From Turritopsis dohrnii (lineage: Eukaryota; Cnidaria; Hydrozoa; Anthoathecata; Oceaniidae): a DNA stretch of 64,000 nt. This document shows positions 25,146-37,221 of the stretch, piece by piece. Position numbers and translations under genes: made by a program. Each line of letters begins with the position of its first letter. The stretch's first letter is position 1. The notes beneath the pieces are model-generated. The model was not told the origin of the DNA. It made no database searches and saw only the letters and a list, made by a program, of their open reading frames with translations. The DNA lies in contig BQMF02000175.1 in the NCBI GenBank assembly GCA_027922465.2, positions 744,001-808,000 on the forward strand. The letters are read 5' to 3'.

Positions 25146-25499
25146 GCGAAGGAAAAGGAGTAGGAAAATCACCTTCATGTTCATGCCGATATTGAATATG
25201 TAGGTCCATCAGCGCACGATGAGTATTACGACATCTCGATCAGAATAATCAGTTTCGAGTTCAAAACAAGGATGGAGAAGATATTGGTTAGAAATCGAAA
25301 TTAAAAAGTTGCGACATTTACTGGTGATTGCGACATTAACTGGCAGTACAAATGTGTAGGTCGGTGTTACAACAAATAGTTATTGTATGATCAGTCTCGT
25401 GGTATTTGAAGTTCACAGCGGGAGTATGAAATTCTGTTGATTTGAGATATAAACAAGCAACGATACTCCACGTCAGCAAAACTTATATTGAACGATGCT

Positions 25500-26402
25500 G
25501 ATGTACACTCATTCGAAACTGCTCAATCGCGCCGACATGGAAAATATTTGCAATGTCTTTTGTGTTTTGTTGCTGTTGGAACTGAAACAAAAATGCCAAT
25601 CAGAAGTGGTCGTGTGTAACAGATGCATAGAGTTGGCCTTCCGATAAAAAAGTAAGGCCCAAGAATGGATAGCACTAAGCTAAACATCTTCATAGGCATC
25701 ATAGCATGACATCCGCGACTCATCACTTTTCCAGAGGTTTGAACAAACCTTACATGCAGTTTCTCCTAAAGAATCTTTTAAGTGTCCAGCAATGCACAGC
25801 CTGCAATGCCACCCAAAGCTTTAATTCCAAATTCCTTGGGAATACATTTGCAAGAATAATTTTTTACCCTTCTCACATAGAGGAATCTGACATTGTAGTT
25901 TATCGCCTTGTAGATTTTTCAATCGTTTGCATAAAAGATCTACGTGGCCTTCCAATTCCGTGTGATAAGTAAATTTTCACGGACCGTCAAGAAGTTCATT
26001 GCGCAAGAATCGTACGATCATATGTTAAAACAGACCTTCGCCATTATTCAAGATCACTGTCAACTTCTCCTGACAGTTCGCCTGAAATCTTTGGCTTGGT
26101 ATGAACATAAATTGTATAAAAGTGGAATTACAGCACCACTGGTTTAAGTCATTCTTCAAATGCACAGCAAAGATAGGAAGCTTTCCCAACATCAGTAGCT
26201 TCTTTAGCACTTGAACAACGTCCTCAAACTCGCCAGATATCAACAGTAATCCCATGTCTGGATTGTAGCAATCTCCGCTATGTTTCATTAATGGCTGTCT
26301 GGTTATGCGGTAAAATGTGATGTCCTTTGACGCATACATGACGCATCGTCTTAAGTGACTTATTGGTTCGCTAAATTGTTCACATTCGGTGAAGAAACGC
26401 AT
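25500..26402 (-). pseudogene. Unidentified decayed coding stretch
   Basis: The minus strand is open from 26402 to 26025 (125 residues) with near-protein-like composition (MRFFTECEQFSEPISHLRR, GEFEDVVQVLKKLLMLGKL). The same frame continues with only scattered stops to about 25500, including ELEGHVDLLCKRLKNLQ and a cysteine-containing stretch (ACKVCSNLW). That pattern is expected of a coding sequence losing its frame. I do not recognise the family; a transposon-borne protein is the likeliest source given the surroundings. Confidence 0.3.
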
Positions 26403-26455
26403 GTGATGTTAAGAGCCAACAGTCAATCTGTTAACGGTTTATAGAACTGGTGATA

Positions 26456-26545
26456 AGTGTGATCCAATGATATATAAGCGAAGCGCTAGATGTCTGACTC
26501 GGCATTTTCAAGTGAGGCATTGGTAGCCATCTTTAATAGTGGCAA
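26456..26545 (-). repeat. Dispersed 90-bp repeat, copy 1
   Basis: ATGATATATAAGCGAAGCG then CTAGATGTC... to CCATCTTTAATAGTGGC. The reverse complement recurs at 31790-31885 and 40925-41005. It could be one end of a transposon family. Confidence 0.65.
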
Positions 26546-26549
26546 AACA

Positions 26550-28011
26550 TTGAAAACGAAAGTGAATTTACACTGAAATCCTGCTCAGCAGATGGATGTA
26601 TAAACTGTTTTGATAAAAATGACAACATCCAATTCCATAAATTAGCCTTATATGATCGACAATTGTATGTCAGATGAAGCGTAGCCCCTTCCATTTTCAT
26701 TTTCGCGACAAATTCATTGAAAAAAAGTTTCATCAGCATCATCAGCATCATCAGCATCATCATCATCAACATCATCATCACAGCAAACCCCAGTTAAGAA
26801 AAAACTTTGCCAAAACCACAACAAAAAGGTAGTTACAGCAGAAGCTTAGGAGTAAGGATTCAAAAATTTCAAAGACAAAAAGTTACTTTCAGAAGACTCA
26901 GTCCCAATTAACTGAAAATACTTTCTGAATTGAGTAGCCACCCTAAAGTACTGATATGAAAATGCTATATTAATAAGATTCTGCCTTCAGTCGACTGTGC
27001 CTTTAGCCCAAGGTAGTTTAAATTTACGAATTATGTTGTTTTCATTCCTGATGTGTGCCACAAGTTAAAGCTTACAAGAAATGCACTTGCAGATATATCT
27101 AAAAGAAATTTTTGGACTCCGGGGTATTAAAAATAAAATGGAAACATATTCAATTATTAAATGATCTTCAAAATAAAAAAGCATCAAAATTTTGGAATAA
27201 CATTCCAACAGTCATGTAGAATTAAAATATAAATTAAGAAGAAAAATTAAAATATTAAAATTGAACAGTTTTGTAGCTGGATGCAATATAATTTTTGATG
27301 AATTCAGGTCATCCAGATTTTGCAAATGTTTGCAGCACTATAAAGTCCATTAGAAACCTTGTCTGTTGATGTTTCAATGTGTAAAAGTGCACTCATAAGG
27401 TAAGAAAAAGCTTTAACAATAATCCAGGTATCAGATAATTCAAATCAAGTCTTAAACAAAGTTTGATATGCAACACAATAACCGAATCAGAGGAAGCCAA
27501 TTGTTTGACATTCGAACCTCATTCTTGTGGATCTGTGTTTTCCCTCAACTAATGGAAATGACGGAATGCTCAATAATAAAGGAGAAATCTTTGATTTCTT
27601 GATATCGCATCAAAGTTCCACACAACTCCCAATGCATAAGGCATCGTATGTATCGATCTTGGGATATATATACATTGGATTGCTGGCTAAATCATTCATA
27701 AGATTTCAAAACAAAGGTAATAGAGAATGCTTCAATGCACCACCTAGTTTTAATCAGCAATCACTGTCTAACCCGTCCATATCTTTCATTTACCAATCAA
27801 AAGGATTTTTTAAACCATCCCTTTCTGTTTTATACTTTAATTTATGCCAACAATGTAATTATTGTTTTTGTATAGTTTAGGATATATTTCGATTATTAAT
27901 AATCATCTTCAGCTAAAAACAAAGATAAAATATAGGTAAAACCGATAAAATAAAATATATACATATAAACACACTGTACACACAATAAACGAGTCATGAG
28001 CAAATGTAATA
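26550..28011. other. Intergenic stretch with a (CAT/CAG) repeat at 26733-26780
   Basis: A CATCAGCATCATCAGCATCA-type trinucleotide run is the only clear structure. A 117-codon frame at 27527-27880 (+) has no recognisable domain. Confidence 0.4.
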
Positions 28012-28572
28012 CTAAAATTTTATAGTTAGTTGACGAGATCTAAATTCGTCTTTTGTGTTTAAGCTAGGCTTTAATGATCTAATAAAAAGTGCTTCTAATG
28101 TTAAAAGATGAGTGATTGACCGTGAAATTGTCATTATTTCGATATTTTCCACCTTCAGCTCTGTATCACATGATTTAAAATGAATTCCCACTGGACTCGA
28201 CTTTTCATGCTCTTTAAATCGGGTGATTAGATGTCGGCTAGTCTGGCCGACATAGCACGCATCGCAACGTGGACATTTAATACAATACACCACTCGACTC
28301 TTGAGCATTTTATCAACTGTGGGTTTTAATGACGGTAGAACATTCTTTAATTTTCGCAACGTGAAAATTAATTTACATGGCGCTTTCACTCTTTTTAGCG
28401 ATTGTTGGAATTTATCAGACACCTTGCCTCTGTATTGTAAAAAGACCAGTTTTTCTTCCTTTTTCTCTTCCTCTTCTCGGTTATTTTCATCTGATACGTC
28501 ATTGGTTGTTTGCTGTTTTATTATGGTCCCTTTCTGTCCACAAAATTGGTCATGAAGTGAAGAAGCAAACAA
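28012..28572 (-). pseudogene. Penelope-like element fragment: GIY-YIG endonuclease
   Basis: An open frame of 186 residues. The first half is charged and low-complexity with a KVSDKFQQSLKR-type linker. The second half is the GIY-YIG nuclease: VVYCIKCPRC, CYVGQTSRHLITRFKEH with the catalytic Tyr-x-Gly and Arg, and a C-terminal EALFIRSLKPSLNTKDE supplying the Glu. This arrangement is typical of the C terminus of Penelope-like retroelements. The reverse transcriptase that should precede it (right side on this strand) is absent, so the copy is 5'-truncated. The frame itself is unbroken. Confidence 0.8.
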
Positions 28573-31500
28573 GAGGCCCTGGGCCTTAAGGTCAGCGCGA
28601 ACTGTATGCTCAAAAATCTAAAGATCATAATCACTTTACAAAAGAAATAACTAGCATTCTAAAATAGTTTGATTAGTACCTGGAATTTTCTCTAACGGAA
28701 GTCGCCTTAACTAAATCTCAAAGTAAACGTTACAAAAGAAAACCTTGCGTTTCCATAACAGTTAAATCCTTTTCCTTATTAGTCGACAGATTTTTGTGAC
28801 AGCATATAAACTACATACGGTAATACGATACGCATCAACAGAAATCATATGGGCAGGAAAAACTACAACAACTTTGATACTTATTTTGTTTTATTTAAGC
28901 TTCAAATTTCGGTTTTACAAGTTGGACCTCCAGCTTTACGTTCATACAGGATTACGTGTTTGGTTAAACACGCAGGTGAAGTTTCGTTTCCACCAACTAA
29001 GTGGTCCTCAGATAAGGTTACAAGATCTAATGCCAAGCAGTTGCAGATTACTAAAAATAAAAGTGTAAAAGTTATGTATAACTGCACAACGCACCAATTA
29101 ATTGTACTTTATTCCATTTCACAAAATTCAGATCTTATAGAAACTTCAATTACAGGATCATAATTTTTTAACTCCAATATTATACCTGAAGGGAAAAAAG
29201 TTACTGAATTTCTCAATTTCATGGCGGCAATTTTAAGATTTTAATTAGGTGTCATGCCGGGCTAGTCACCGCTAAGATCAGACAATGCTGGTGAGTCAAT
29301 ATTGGTCAACAAAACTCAGTAAAATAAATTTAGCATTCCAAAAAACATAAAATTCATTTTATGGAAATTCATTATAAATTTTTCTGTCTGATTTTCAAAT
29401 ATTTTTCATAATGGCACAAAAATGTAGAAAATGACAACAACTAAATGTGCTTTTGATATTTGTCAATTTTCCTAATTCCGAACACAAACCAAACCCAACT
29501 GTCGTAAACTGATTGCATGACCCATACTGTCAATCAAACTAAAAGACATTTCTTCCAATGAGTATGGATGTAGCTCATTGATCGGAATCTTTTTGCATTC
29601 AGAATTGGTCATCATTGGTTATCAGGCATATCGCTGCCTGATTGAGTTACCTTATCGAGATTTCGCAGAGATAAACTTTTGCAGAGTTTGGCCATTTCCG
29701 CGAAAATACGACTCTGCGAAAAGTTTACAATGTCTTCATCTGCGAAGATATGTCTCTGCGAAATGTTAATTTCTTTCTCTATGCTTGAATTTCAAAAATT
29801 GAGTGTAGATAATGAACGGGGCAATTAGTTTAACACTGTATATTTTTTAGTTTTTCGTAACCTTTGTTTGTGTATAATACATTTTGAAGACAAATTTTTT
29901 TTATCTACTACCATCCGCGAATTATTTGAAGTTGGGCCATCCGCAAAAATATGTCCCCGCGAAATGGAGAAAAAATTCATCCGCGAAAATATGTCCACAC
30001 GAAAATTTATTTCGTTAAGGTAATCAAATTTACCAACAAAAGACCAACACTTAAAGTATCTCTCTCTCTGGTAGCAAGTTCACTACACACAGTTGCAAGA
30101 TTTTGGGCAGGCAGCAATAAGTATATATACAAACAATTCCAGCTTGTGACATGAAAGTTTTCACTTGTAAAATGATCCCTCAAATAAAATTCCACAAGGC
30201 TGAATAAAATGATGAGAAAAAGCTTATTAATTGCAGGGTATATTTTTTCGATTTCATAGCTAAATTATAAAAATAAATCCCGCAATTACTAAAAGAAATT
30301 CTCCAGCATTTATATATAAGTATGAATAAGGTATACATATATTGTATATATTGACACTTGACAAAGATTTTTAATAAATCAAAATATTGTGAAAACTCTG
30401 TGTGTTTTTTTGTTCAATATTAATATACAACACATGTTTTACTGACTTTTTTTGTTTTAATATATTGTATATATATATATGTATATATATATACAGTGAT
30501 TGTATCAAGATATTGTATCAAGTGACACTGATAAAGACACATAGCAAAGTCGAAATATTGCGAATAAGATATCTTTGTTTTCTTATGTTTTAGATTTTTA
30601 CCGACACAAATTTACTGCTGACTTAAATATATATATATTGTAAAACATTTTCTTCATCTTTGACTTTTTACGAGCCGATGTGTGTTATTGCTACTGTAAA
30701 ATTATATAACAATTTCTCTAATTAACTCCTAAAATATTTAACATTTGTGTGACCAAGATCTTGGTATACTTTTTGATATTCAAAATTTCATCAAGCTACA
30801 AAAAAGTGTTTAACAGCACAAGAACACAACTGGAGAATAAGTGCACAAGTGCACTGCCGCGAAGCCGCGAAGCTATTATTATTTTTTTTTTGAATTTTGT
30901 GGTTGGTATTGTAAAGTTTAGCCAATTTAATTTATGCAACTTGCCTGACTTTGTCTTCCTCCTAAAATGTTATCCCATCCATTAAGGATACGTGGTTGCT
31001 AATGTCTCGATTCAATACACTTCAATATAAGTTTATACTGTTGTTTATATTTGTATCTGTATGTAAAACCTAATTCGACTGAGGAACCAAAATGTGTTCT
31101 TCTTGAAAAGTTTGAGCAGCGTTTCGCTCCCAAAATGCACTACGTTAAAGTAAAGGGTGGAGGGAGGGCGCATTAAAACAAATAATTTACTTATTCATTC
31201 GCGAATGAACAGAACTTTTTTTATTGTAATACATTTACTTCGTCACACACAAGTGATATATTTTCCAAAAATCAACGTTGTGCTTTAAACTTTCTCATTT
31301 TAAGCAGCAAAATTGGTTAGCAATAACGGGCGTTTAACTGGGGCGTGAAGAACTGCAACATTACACACACACGGACGGACTGACTGACTGACAGACACGG
31401 GGAAATGAAAGATCAGCTACCTTGCGGCGCTGACCAATAAGGTCATCACAGTTACATATGGCTGTTTCACATATCTAAAATCAAGAAAAACAATCTAGTG

Positions 31501-31789
31501 TATCAAATCAATTAACAATGGCCAAAAAAGATGAAAATTTGTTCCTAGAATTGCATATATGAGTAATCAATACAGGAGAGAAGAGTTTTCAGCCTTTAGT
31601 GTTCTGTTTGCTTGTTTAAGTGTTAAAAACAGATGTTATTTTATGTTGCTTTGGCACACTTGTAACCAATACACTATAATAATAAAATGAAAGTATTTTT
31701 CCTTATTTCTTATTTAGGAAACAATTCTAAACCTAATAAAAAATAAATTTTTCTTCAGTTCGTGTGTGATTTCTCCCACACCGAAGGAC
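28573..31789. other. Intergenic stretch with scattered repeats
   Basis: No gene is supported. Around 29640-30010 the phrase CGCGAAAATATGTCC and variants recur several times in both orientations, as in decayed TIR elements. TA-rich runs lie at 30460-30500, and a (TGAC)n tract at 31375-31395. Confidence 0.4.
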
Positions 31790-31885
31790 TTTTTGCCACT
31801 ATTAAAAATGGCTACCAATGCCTCACTTTTTAAGCGTGATTTTACGGGAGTTAGACATCTAGCGCTTCGCTTATATATCATTGGT
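31790..31885 (+). repeat. Dispersed 90-bp repeat, copy 2
   Basis: GCCACTATTAAAAATGGCTA through GACATCTAGCGCTTCGC to TTATATATCATTGG. It is inverted relative to 26456-26545. Homology includes about ten bases beyond the core on the outer side (CCAATGATATATAAG in reverse). Confidence 0.65.
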
Positions 31886-32722
31886 GTGATCGTAGCTGAA
31901 AAAGAATAAATCTTGCTCAGTTAAAGATGGTGGACATAGAAACTGGTTCGTAAAAAAATTAAGTGTTGGTGGTTATCAAGAGTGATGCTGCTACTTTGGT
32001 CAATGGTCTGAAATGGAAGTCGCTATTGCCACGGCCGGGCGCAATCCGCTTTCGTGGCTGAAAATCTAATCAAACAGAACTTCCGTCAAAACATCAGTTT
32101 TGTCATACACATCATTTGATGACACATCAAATACACATCAGTCGCAGTCCAATAATGTCAGTTCTCATTTTGGCGAGATAATAATATTTCATTTGTTTTG
32201 GTGGGAAGAGAACATGTTAGCAGCTGTTGTAGGGCGACTGCAATCAAAATCATCTCATAAACCATCCGAAAAACGATTTCCCACCCCCAAATCTATTTTC
32301 TATTATAATCATATTATTACGATCTTGTTGTTGTCGTGACGTAAGATCTCGCACATAATTTTCAGGCTCCATCAAAATGGCAAAGTAAAACTAATGAGCA
32401 ATAAATGACTTTGGGAATGTCATGTTTTTAAACTCATGACCTGTTCAATTCCATCTGTGTTGTTTCTAACATTTCTACCATTTTGAAGAGGAGGTTGGGT
32501 TCGAGGTTGTTTGAAGAGGTTTTGTGAAGAAGGTCATAAAACGTTTCATCTGACGCGATTCAAAAGTTCGAAACAAAAAGCATTGGTATATACATTCTCA
32601 AAACACATGGCCTAAAACTTAATACAAAAAAGAACAAAATCAGATAAAATGATCATTTTAAGTGAAAGATAGGCAGAAGAGCATTAATCAACAAACTGTA
32701 AGAAAATTGAATTAAAAAAATC

Positions 32723-35297
32723 ATGTTCACACTCTCCAAGATCATGAAGTGTTATGGTATAATTGTAATCGCATGTAGTTGCTTGTTCGCTGCATGTCAC
32801 TCGAGAGGTGTCTCCAAGGTAAGAGAATGCTAAAGGTCCCTAGCCTCGATCATAGGTCCCTAGCCTCGATCATAGGTCTCCCTGCTGTTTATGCTCATTA
32901 CATAATTATTCGATTCCTAATAACAGAAGGATAGAAAAAACCCTGAGTTTGATTGAAGCCTGTTGTTCAAATGTGGAAATCCAACTTATCGGCAGAGGTT
33001 TTGGTGAGCATGATCAGTGTTCTGCATAATATTGATATAAAAGACTTCGTTTGTCGCTAGGTGATTTTGCCACCTATGAAATGTTATTTTCGAAAGTTGA
33101 CCTTATGTATTTCTCGTTTTAATCACAAAACCTGTGATGTTTATATTATATTATATTATTTATTTGTTTATTCATTAGTTTGCTGATATCAACACAGGAT
33201 AGCTTATCATTTAGAAGGAAGTTCTGTTATCTAATAAGTTTCTGTGAATAACAAAAACAAAAGTATCATTAAACAAAAAAAAAAAAAAACGCATAAAATT
33301 TTCGTAGTAGAAAAGTAATTTTTTGATAAAAATATTCACCATTCGATTCCTCATAACTTATTATTATTATTATTTATTTACGAATGTTTACTCAGGGTAG
33401 CCTCTTCAGTTCCTTAAGGTACTGTTATCAATGAGGGTCCTGCGAAGGAGGTCCTAGAGCATTTAAAGCCCCCATTTGGGCTACGGAAGCTGTAATGACA
33501 GAAACAGCTCAACTAGACAACCACCCTAGATATCATTCCTACTCTCTTGCTGAGTGCTAAACAGAGAGGAGTGATTCACAGTGCTATAGTCGCTGGCATG
33601 ACTCGGTCGGGGATTGAACCTGCGACCTCCCGAACAGGAAGCGAACACTCTACCACAACTCTACCAGTCAAAATCTCAACCAGAATTTCAGAAATCTTCT
33701 ATATTAACAATAAACATTCAGCCAGTTAAGGTATGGTGCCATATTAGAAATTCTATATAATACATATAATACATCAGAGATGACGGCGTTGCCGAAAGCT
33801 TTTAATGAAGAAGTTATACGTTTTTTATTTTTAACGGCGAATATTTCTATCAAAAAATAACATTTTTATTAAGAATATAACAGACCTTCTCCCGAATTTT
33901 TATTTAAACGCAACATAGTCTCAGATTCAGGACAGTACCAATTTGCCTCAAAATCAAAATTTCTTATTAGAAAAGGTTCATGTAACTGCAACTTAATGTG
34001 AATGAATGAATGAATGAATGAATGAGTAAAGAAAAAAATGACGCAAGAATAAATACAAAGTCTAATTTGTAATAAGACCTGGGTAAGCGAAGCAAGTAAG
34101 TAAGTATTTTGCCTTATATTTGAGATATCTAATTATCTAGCTGATCTTGATAGAGGATAAATCTGTGCGATCTTTACTAACTTTGACCTTCCAAAACCAG
34201 CCGCAATCCAAAGCATCTCGCAAGCTTTTAAATACGACAAAAACTATCGCGAATTTGAAATTTGGGACAAATATCACATAAAAAAACTTTCGCGAACCGC
34301 AAAATTCTCTCTTTTTTTCTTCTTTACTTTAACATCAACTGAGTCAAATAAGTAACCCAAGCAATTAATTAGAATTAATGAAAAAGAAGTTGTGCTCTCT
34401 AAAATTTGTTGCCCTGTAAATCCTTTATTTCGGTTTTTGACTTTAGGACACACATGGTGGAGTAAAGTCTTTAATATACCCGTGGTTCCTCCTCCTCTTC
34501 CTCCTTATATGTTTAGTTATGAACGACTTCTTGTAACGTTTACATCGTTGCAAAATTCGCATATTCATAATTTCATAAAAGTTTGTACAAGGTACAATTG
34601 AATGATACTGATGTCAAATTGAAAGTTTTTTTTGGCAGATTTGTCCACAATTGGGCAATTTAGGCCAAATTTTCCAAATGAGAAACTGTTGTGATACGCT
34701 TACACGATCTTTCCAAATGAGCTTTAGACCAACAGCAGCTTACTTGACAATTTTACCTAATTTACATTTTTTCAGCATTTTTGTCTCAAGTGACGTCATC
34801 ATCAGTGTTGAGATTATTTTTAACGTTCTGTTTAGTTGATTAAGAAATCAGTTGGCGGCGAAACGAACTTGATGGATGAACATTCAAAACTGCAAAAGAT
34901 GTGGGAACAACGTGTACTTGTAGGTTCCATCTATACTCCGGTATTCTTTGCAAACCTGTTGTGTGATCTGCTTATGCAGTAATAATTAACGCATAATCAT
35001 GTGCATTAATAGTTCAGAGGACGAGTATGAATTTTGGATAGTTTCCATGTTTTCATGATCTCAAAAAAATGATCACAAACTTCTAACCGTTTTCTGTATG
35101 CCTGCTAACTATCACATAATTTGAACAAGGTTGTTTTTAAAGAGTATATACTGTTCTCAATAACTGTCATTTAGGACTGCCGTCACGACTACCTTGATAA
35201 TTGTGTTGTCAGCAATCCCGTTAAATGTTTGGCGACGTGTCAAACAAACTTCTGGAATTGTTTGATGTTCAAGTCATTGGTGCAGTGTAATCACTAA
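32723..35297 (+). CDS. Small secreted six-cysteine peptide (3 exons, 100 residues)
   Basis: Exons: 32723-32818, 34836-34919, 35175-35297, all phase 0 with canonical sites (AAG|GTAAGA, TTTAG|TTG, CTT|GTAGGT, TTTAG|GAC). Exon 1 (32 residues) encodes a signal peptide: a short N-terminus ending in Lys, then a hydrophobic core IIVIACSCLFAA. Exon 2 (28 residues) is charged and cysteine-free, like a propeptide. Exon 3 (40 residues) has six cysteines spaced C-x7-C-x7-C-x3-C-x6-C-x8-C and ends in TAA. This spacing is not the ShK pattern, and I recognise no family. An AATAAA lies near 35484. A start at 32744 (second Met) would also keep the signal core. Each exon is too short to show up as an ORF; the support is the agreement of splice sites, phase and domain logic. 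The function could be a neuropeptide-like, matrix, antimicrobial or venom-type peptide; I cannot choose among these. Confidence 0.62.
33358..33675 (-). mobile_element. tRNA-derived SINE in intron 1 of the six-cysteine gene
   Basis: Read on the minus strand, the head has a box A-like TGGTAGAGTGT (about 33645-33655) and an intact box B GGTTCAATCCCC (33609-33620), giving a recognisable pol III promoter. The body continues for about 200 bases and ends in a (TTA)n-type tail at 33358-33385. Confidence 0.75.
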
Positions 35298-37221
35298 GTT
35301 TTCCTTTGTAAAGATATCTTGCATTGACATCAAACATCTTGCTATACTCACCAGTTTTCCTATGCAGTATTCAAATCCACCATCTCTTTATCTTTTCACC
35401 TCCTGCAAGTTTACCCTGCCGCCACGTTCGCTCGTAGTATTTTTCCTGCCTTCAACATCTCATCTTTTCATAAGAGAAAAAATAAAAAAAACTGTCTTTG
35501 AGTATGTTAAAGGCAGTTATGAAATGAGATATTGAAGGTTCTACCTCAATGTAATAATTTCAAAAAAAAATTTGACCTCCGTTCTCCTTTAAAAGTATAG
35601 AAAAATTAAAAAGAATACATTTTTGCTAGCCTTGGGATAATTTCATGTGAATAGGATAACGGTTTTTTCGAGAAAAAAAAGGTTTTTGACGAACTTACAG
35701 AGCCTTGTACTTTTCTCTTGTTTAACTACTCGTCCAATAAGGAAGAAATCAAAAGATAGTCAAATTTTGCCGAAACAACAAAACCAATCTCGCTTTTCCG
35801 TATTCCCAATGACCATAACCTTTATGAAATTTGCCGAATCAGCATTTAAGAAATGATACATCAAAGGTGATAATTCATGACTAACAAATCGCTTTCTCCA
35901 TTTTCTTTTCCTTTGTAAATCCCGATTGAAAATTTATCGTACTTTCTAGTTTCATCTCTCGAGTCTGATTTAGCAGATAAAGGTTCGTTCAAACTAAGTG
36001 TCCAGTTAGCTTTATAAACATGGTGACCGCTGACAACATTTCTGTTACTTTGTGTAGAAGCTCAAATTTACCGTGAGTTCCATTTACCCATGCCATCTCC
36101 GCCTTGAGATATCGTTAATGATTTTTCCTAACATTAAAACCATTCGAATTTGCAGAGCAATCTAGCATTTGAATATTCGAATTTGAACAAGCAAAGAAAA
36201 GCGAATGAGCATTCGTTCTCTCCCCAAACCAAAAAAACAAAACATGGTCGATTCTTAAGAAACGTCCTACAGAGAGAGAAACGTAACCCTGTTTATTCTT
36301 TTCCATTCTCGAATGAGTACAATTTTGTTTCAAAAAACATTCGAAAAGTATATTATATTTTTTATTGCAACCAATTTTACGTGTATATGAATGAAAATCT
36401 CCGCAAAGGCAATTTTTTTTCGTAGGTGTTACGACAAAATAAGGCGTTACGACAACATCTACGTACATGCGAAACAAGCTTATAATGTTTGTTTTCAGAA
36501 AATTACGATTCAATTTGATCAAGTGAGTTATACGTAGCTCTACATATAATTTCAGGATTTTGTTCATGTCTAATTTTGTATCTAACTTGCCAAACATCGA
36601 TGTAAATTAGCTCAAATTTTGTGAACATGCTCTCAAAGATGCTAATTATGATCCAGAAAAATATCCCTAGAATTTTTTTGTATTTGTATTTGTAAGAAAC
36701 AAAAGATGGTAGCTATAAGAAAAAACACGGAAATTTCTTATTTTTCGCTGACATCAGCACCCAAAATAATTTTTTTCAATTTTGGCGCTTGACTCGACTC
36801 GCACGTTTAAAAAAGTGTTTTTTTAGTGTTTGGAACTAAAGTTTTTGAGCTGCTTAATAGTTTTAACGTTAAAAAACAACAAAGAAAATAATCAAATAAA
36901 AAAACAACAAATGAAATAATCCATGTTTTCATTCGATCAACTAGCAACTTAACTTAATCACGGAAAACATACGAAGCAAGAATGGAGCACTGTACACATG
37001 GTGATATTCAAAAGACAAAAATTTCATTCCAGTTTCATAAATGCGCTTATTTTTTCTTCTTCTTACTTATTGATGTTATCGTTGGCCATCAAAAATAATA
37101 ATTCGCAAGTGATGACAAGATAGTAAGAGGAAGTTTTCTTTCTTTCATATTTTAATAGTTGTTGTTGATCAAACCAAGTATAAAGAGTCAATATGATTAT
37201 TATCCACAATAGGTGATGCCA
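35298..37221. other. Intergenic stretch between the six-cysteine gene and CTNNBL1
   Basis: AT-rich. A 160-codon minus-strand frame (36115-36597) has an ATG but no recognisable domain and a composition typical of AT-rich non-coding DNA. Nothing else is recognised. Confidence 0.4.

Noticed and set aside
28902..29087. Minus-strand 61-codon frame with a signal-peptide-like start and two later cysteines
   Set aside because: Its first codon is GTG, not ATG, with a stop shortly upstream; it could only be an internal exon after TTTTTAG, and no first exon was found.
34392..34839. Frames within intron 1 of the six-cysteine gene
   Set aside because: Low-complexity translations of intron and diverged 128-bp-type repeat sequence; no domain.
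36115..36597. 160-codon minus-strand frame
   Set aside because: Has an ATG but no domain, no splice or promoter logic, and residue composition typical of AT-rich non-coding DNA.
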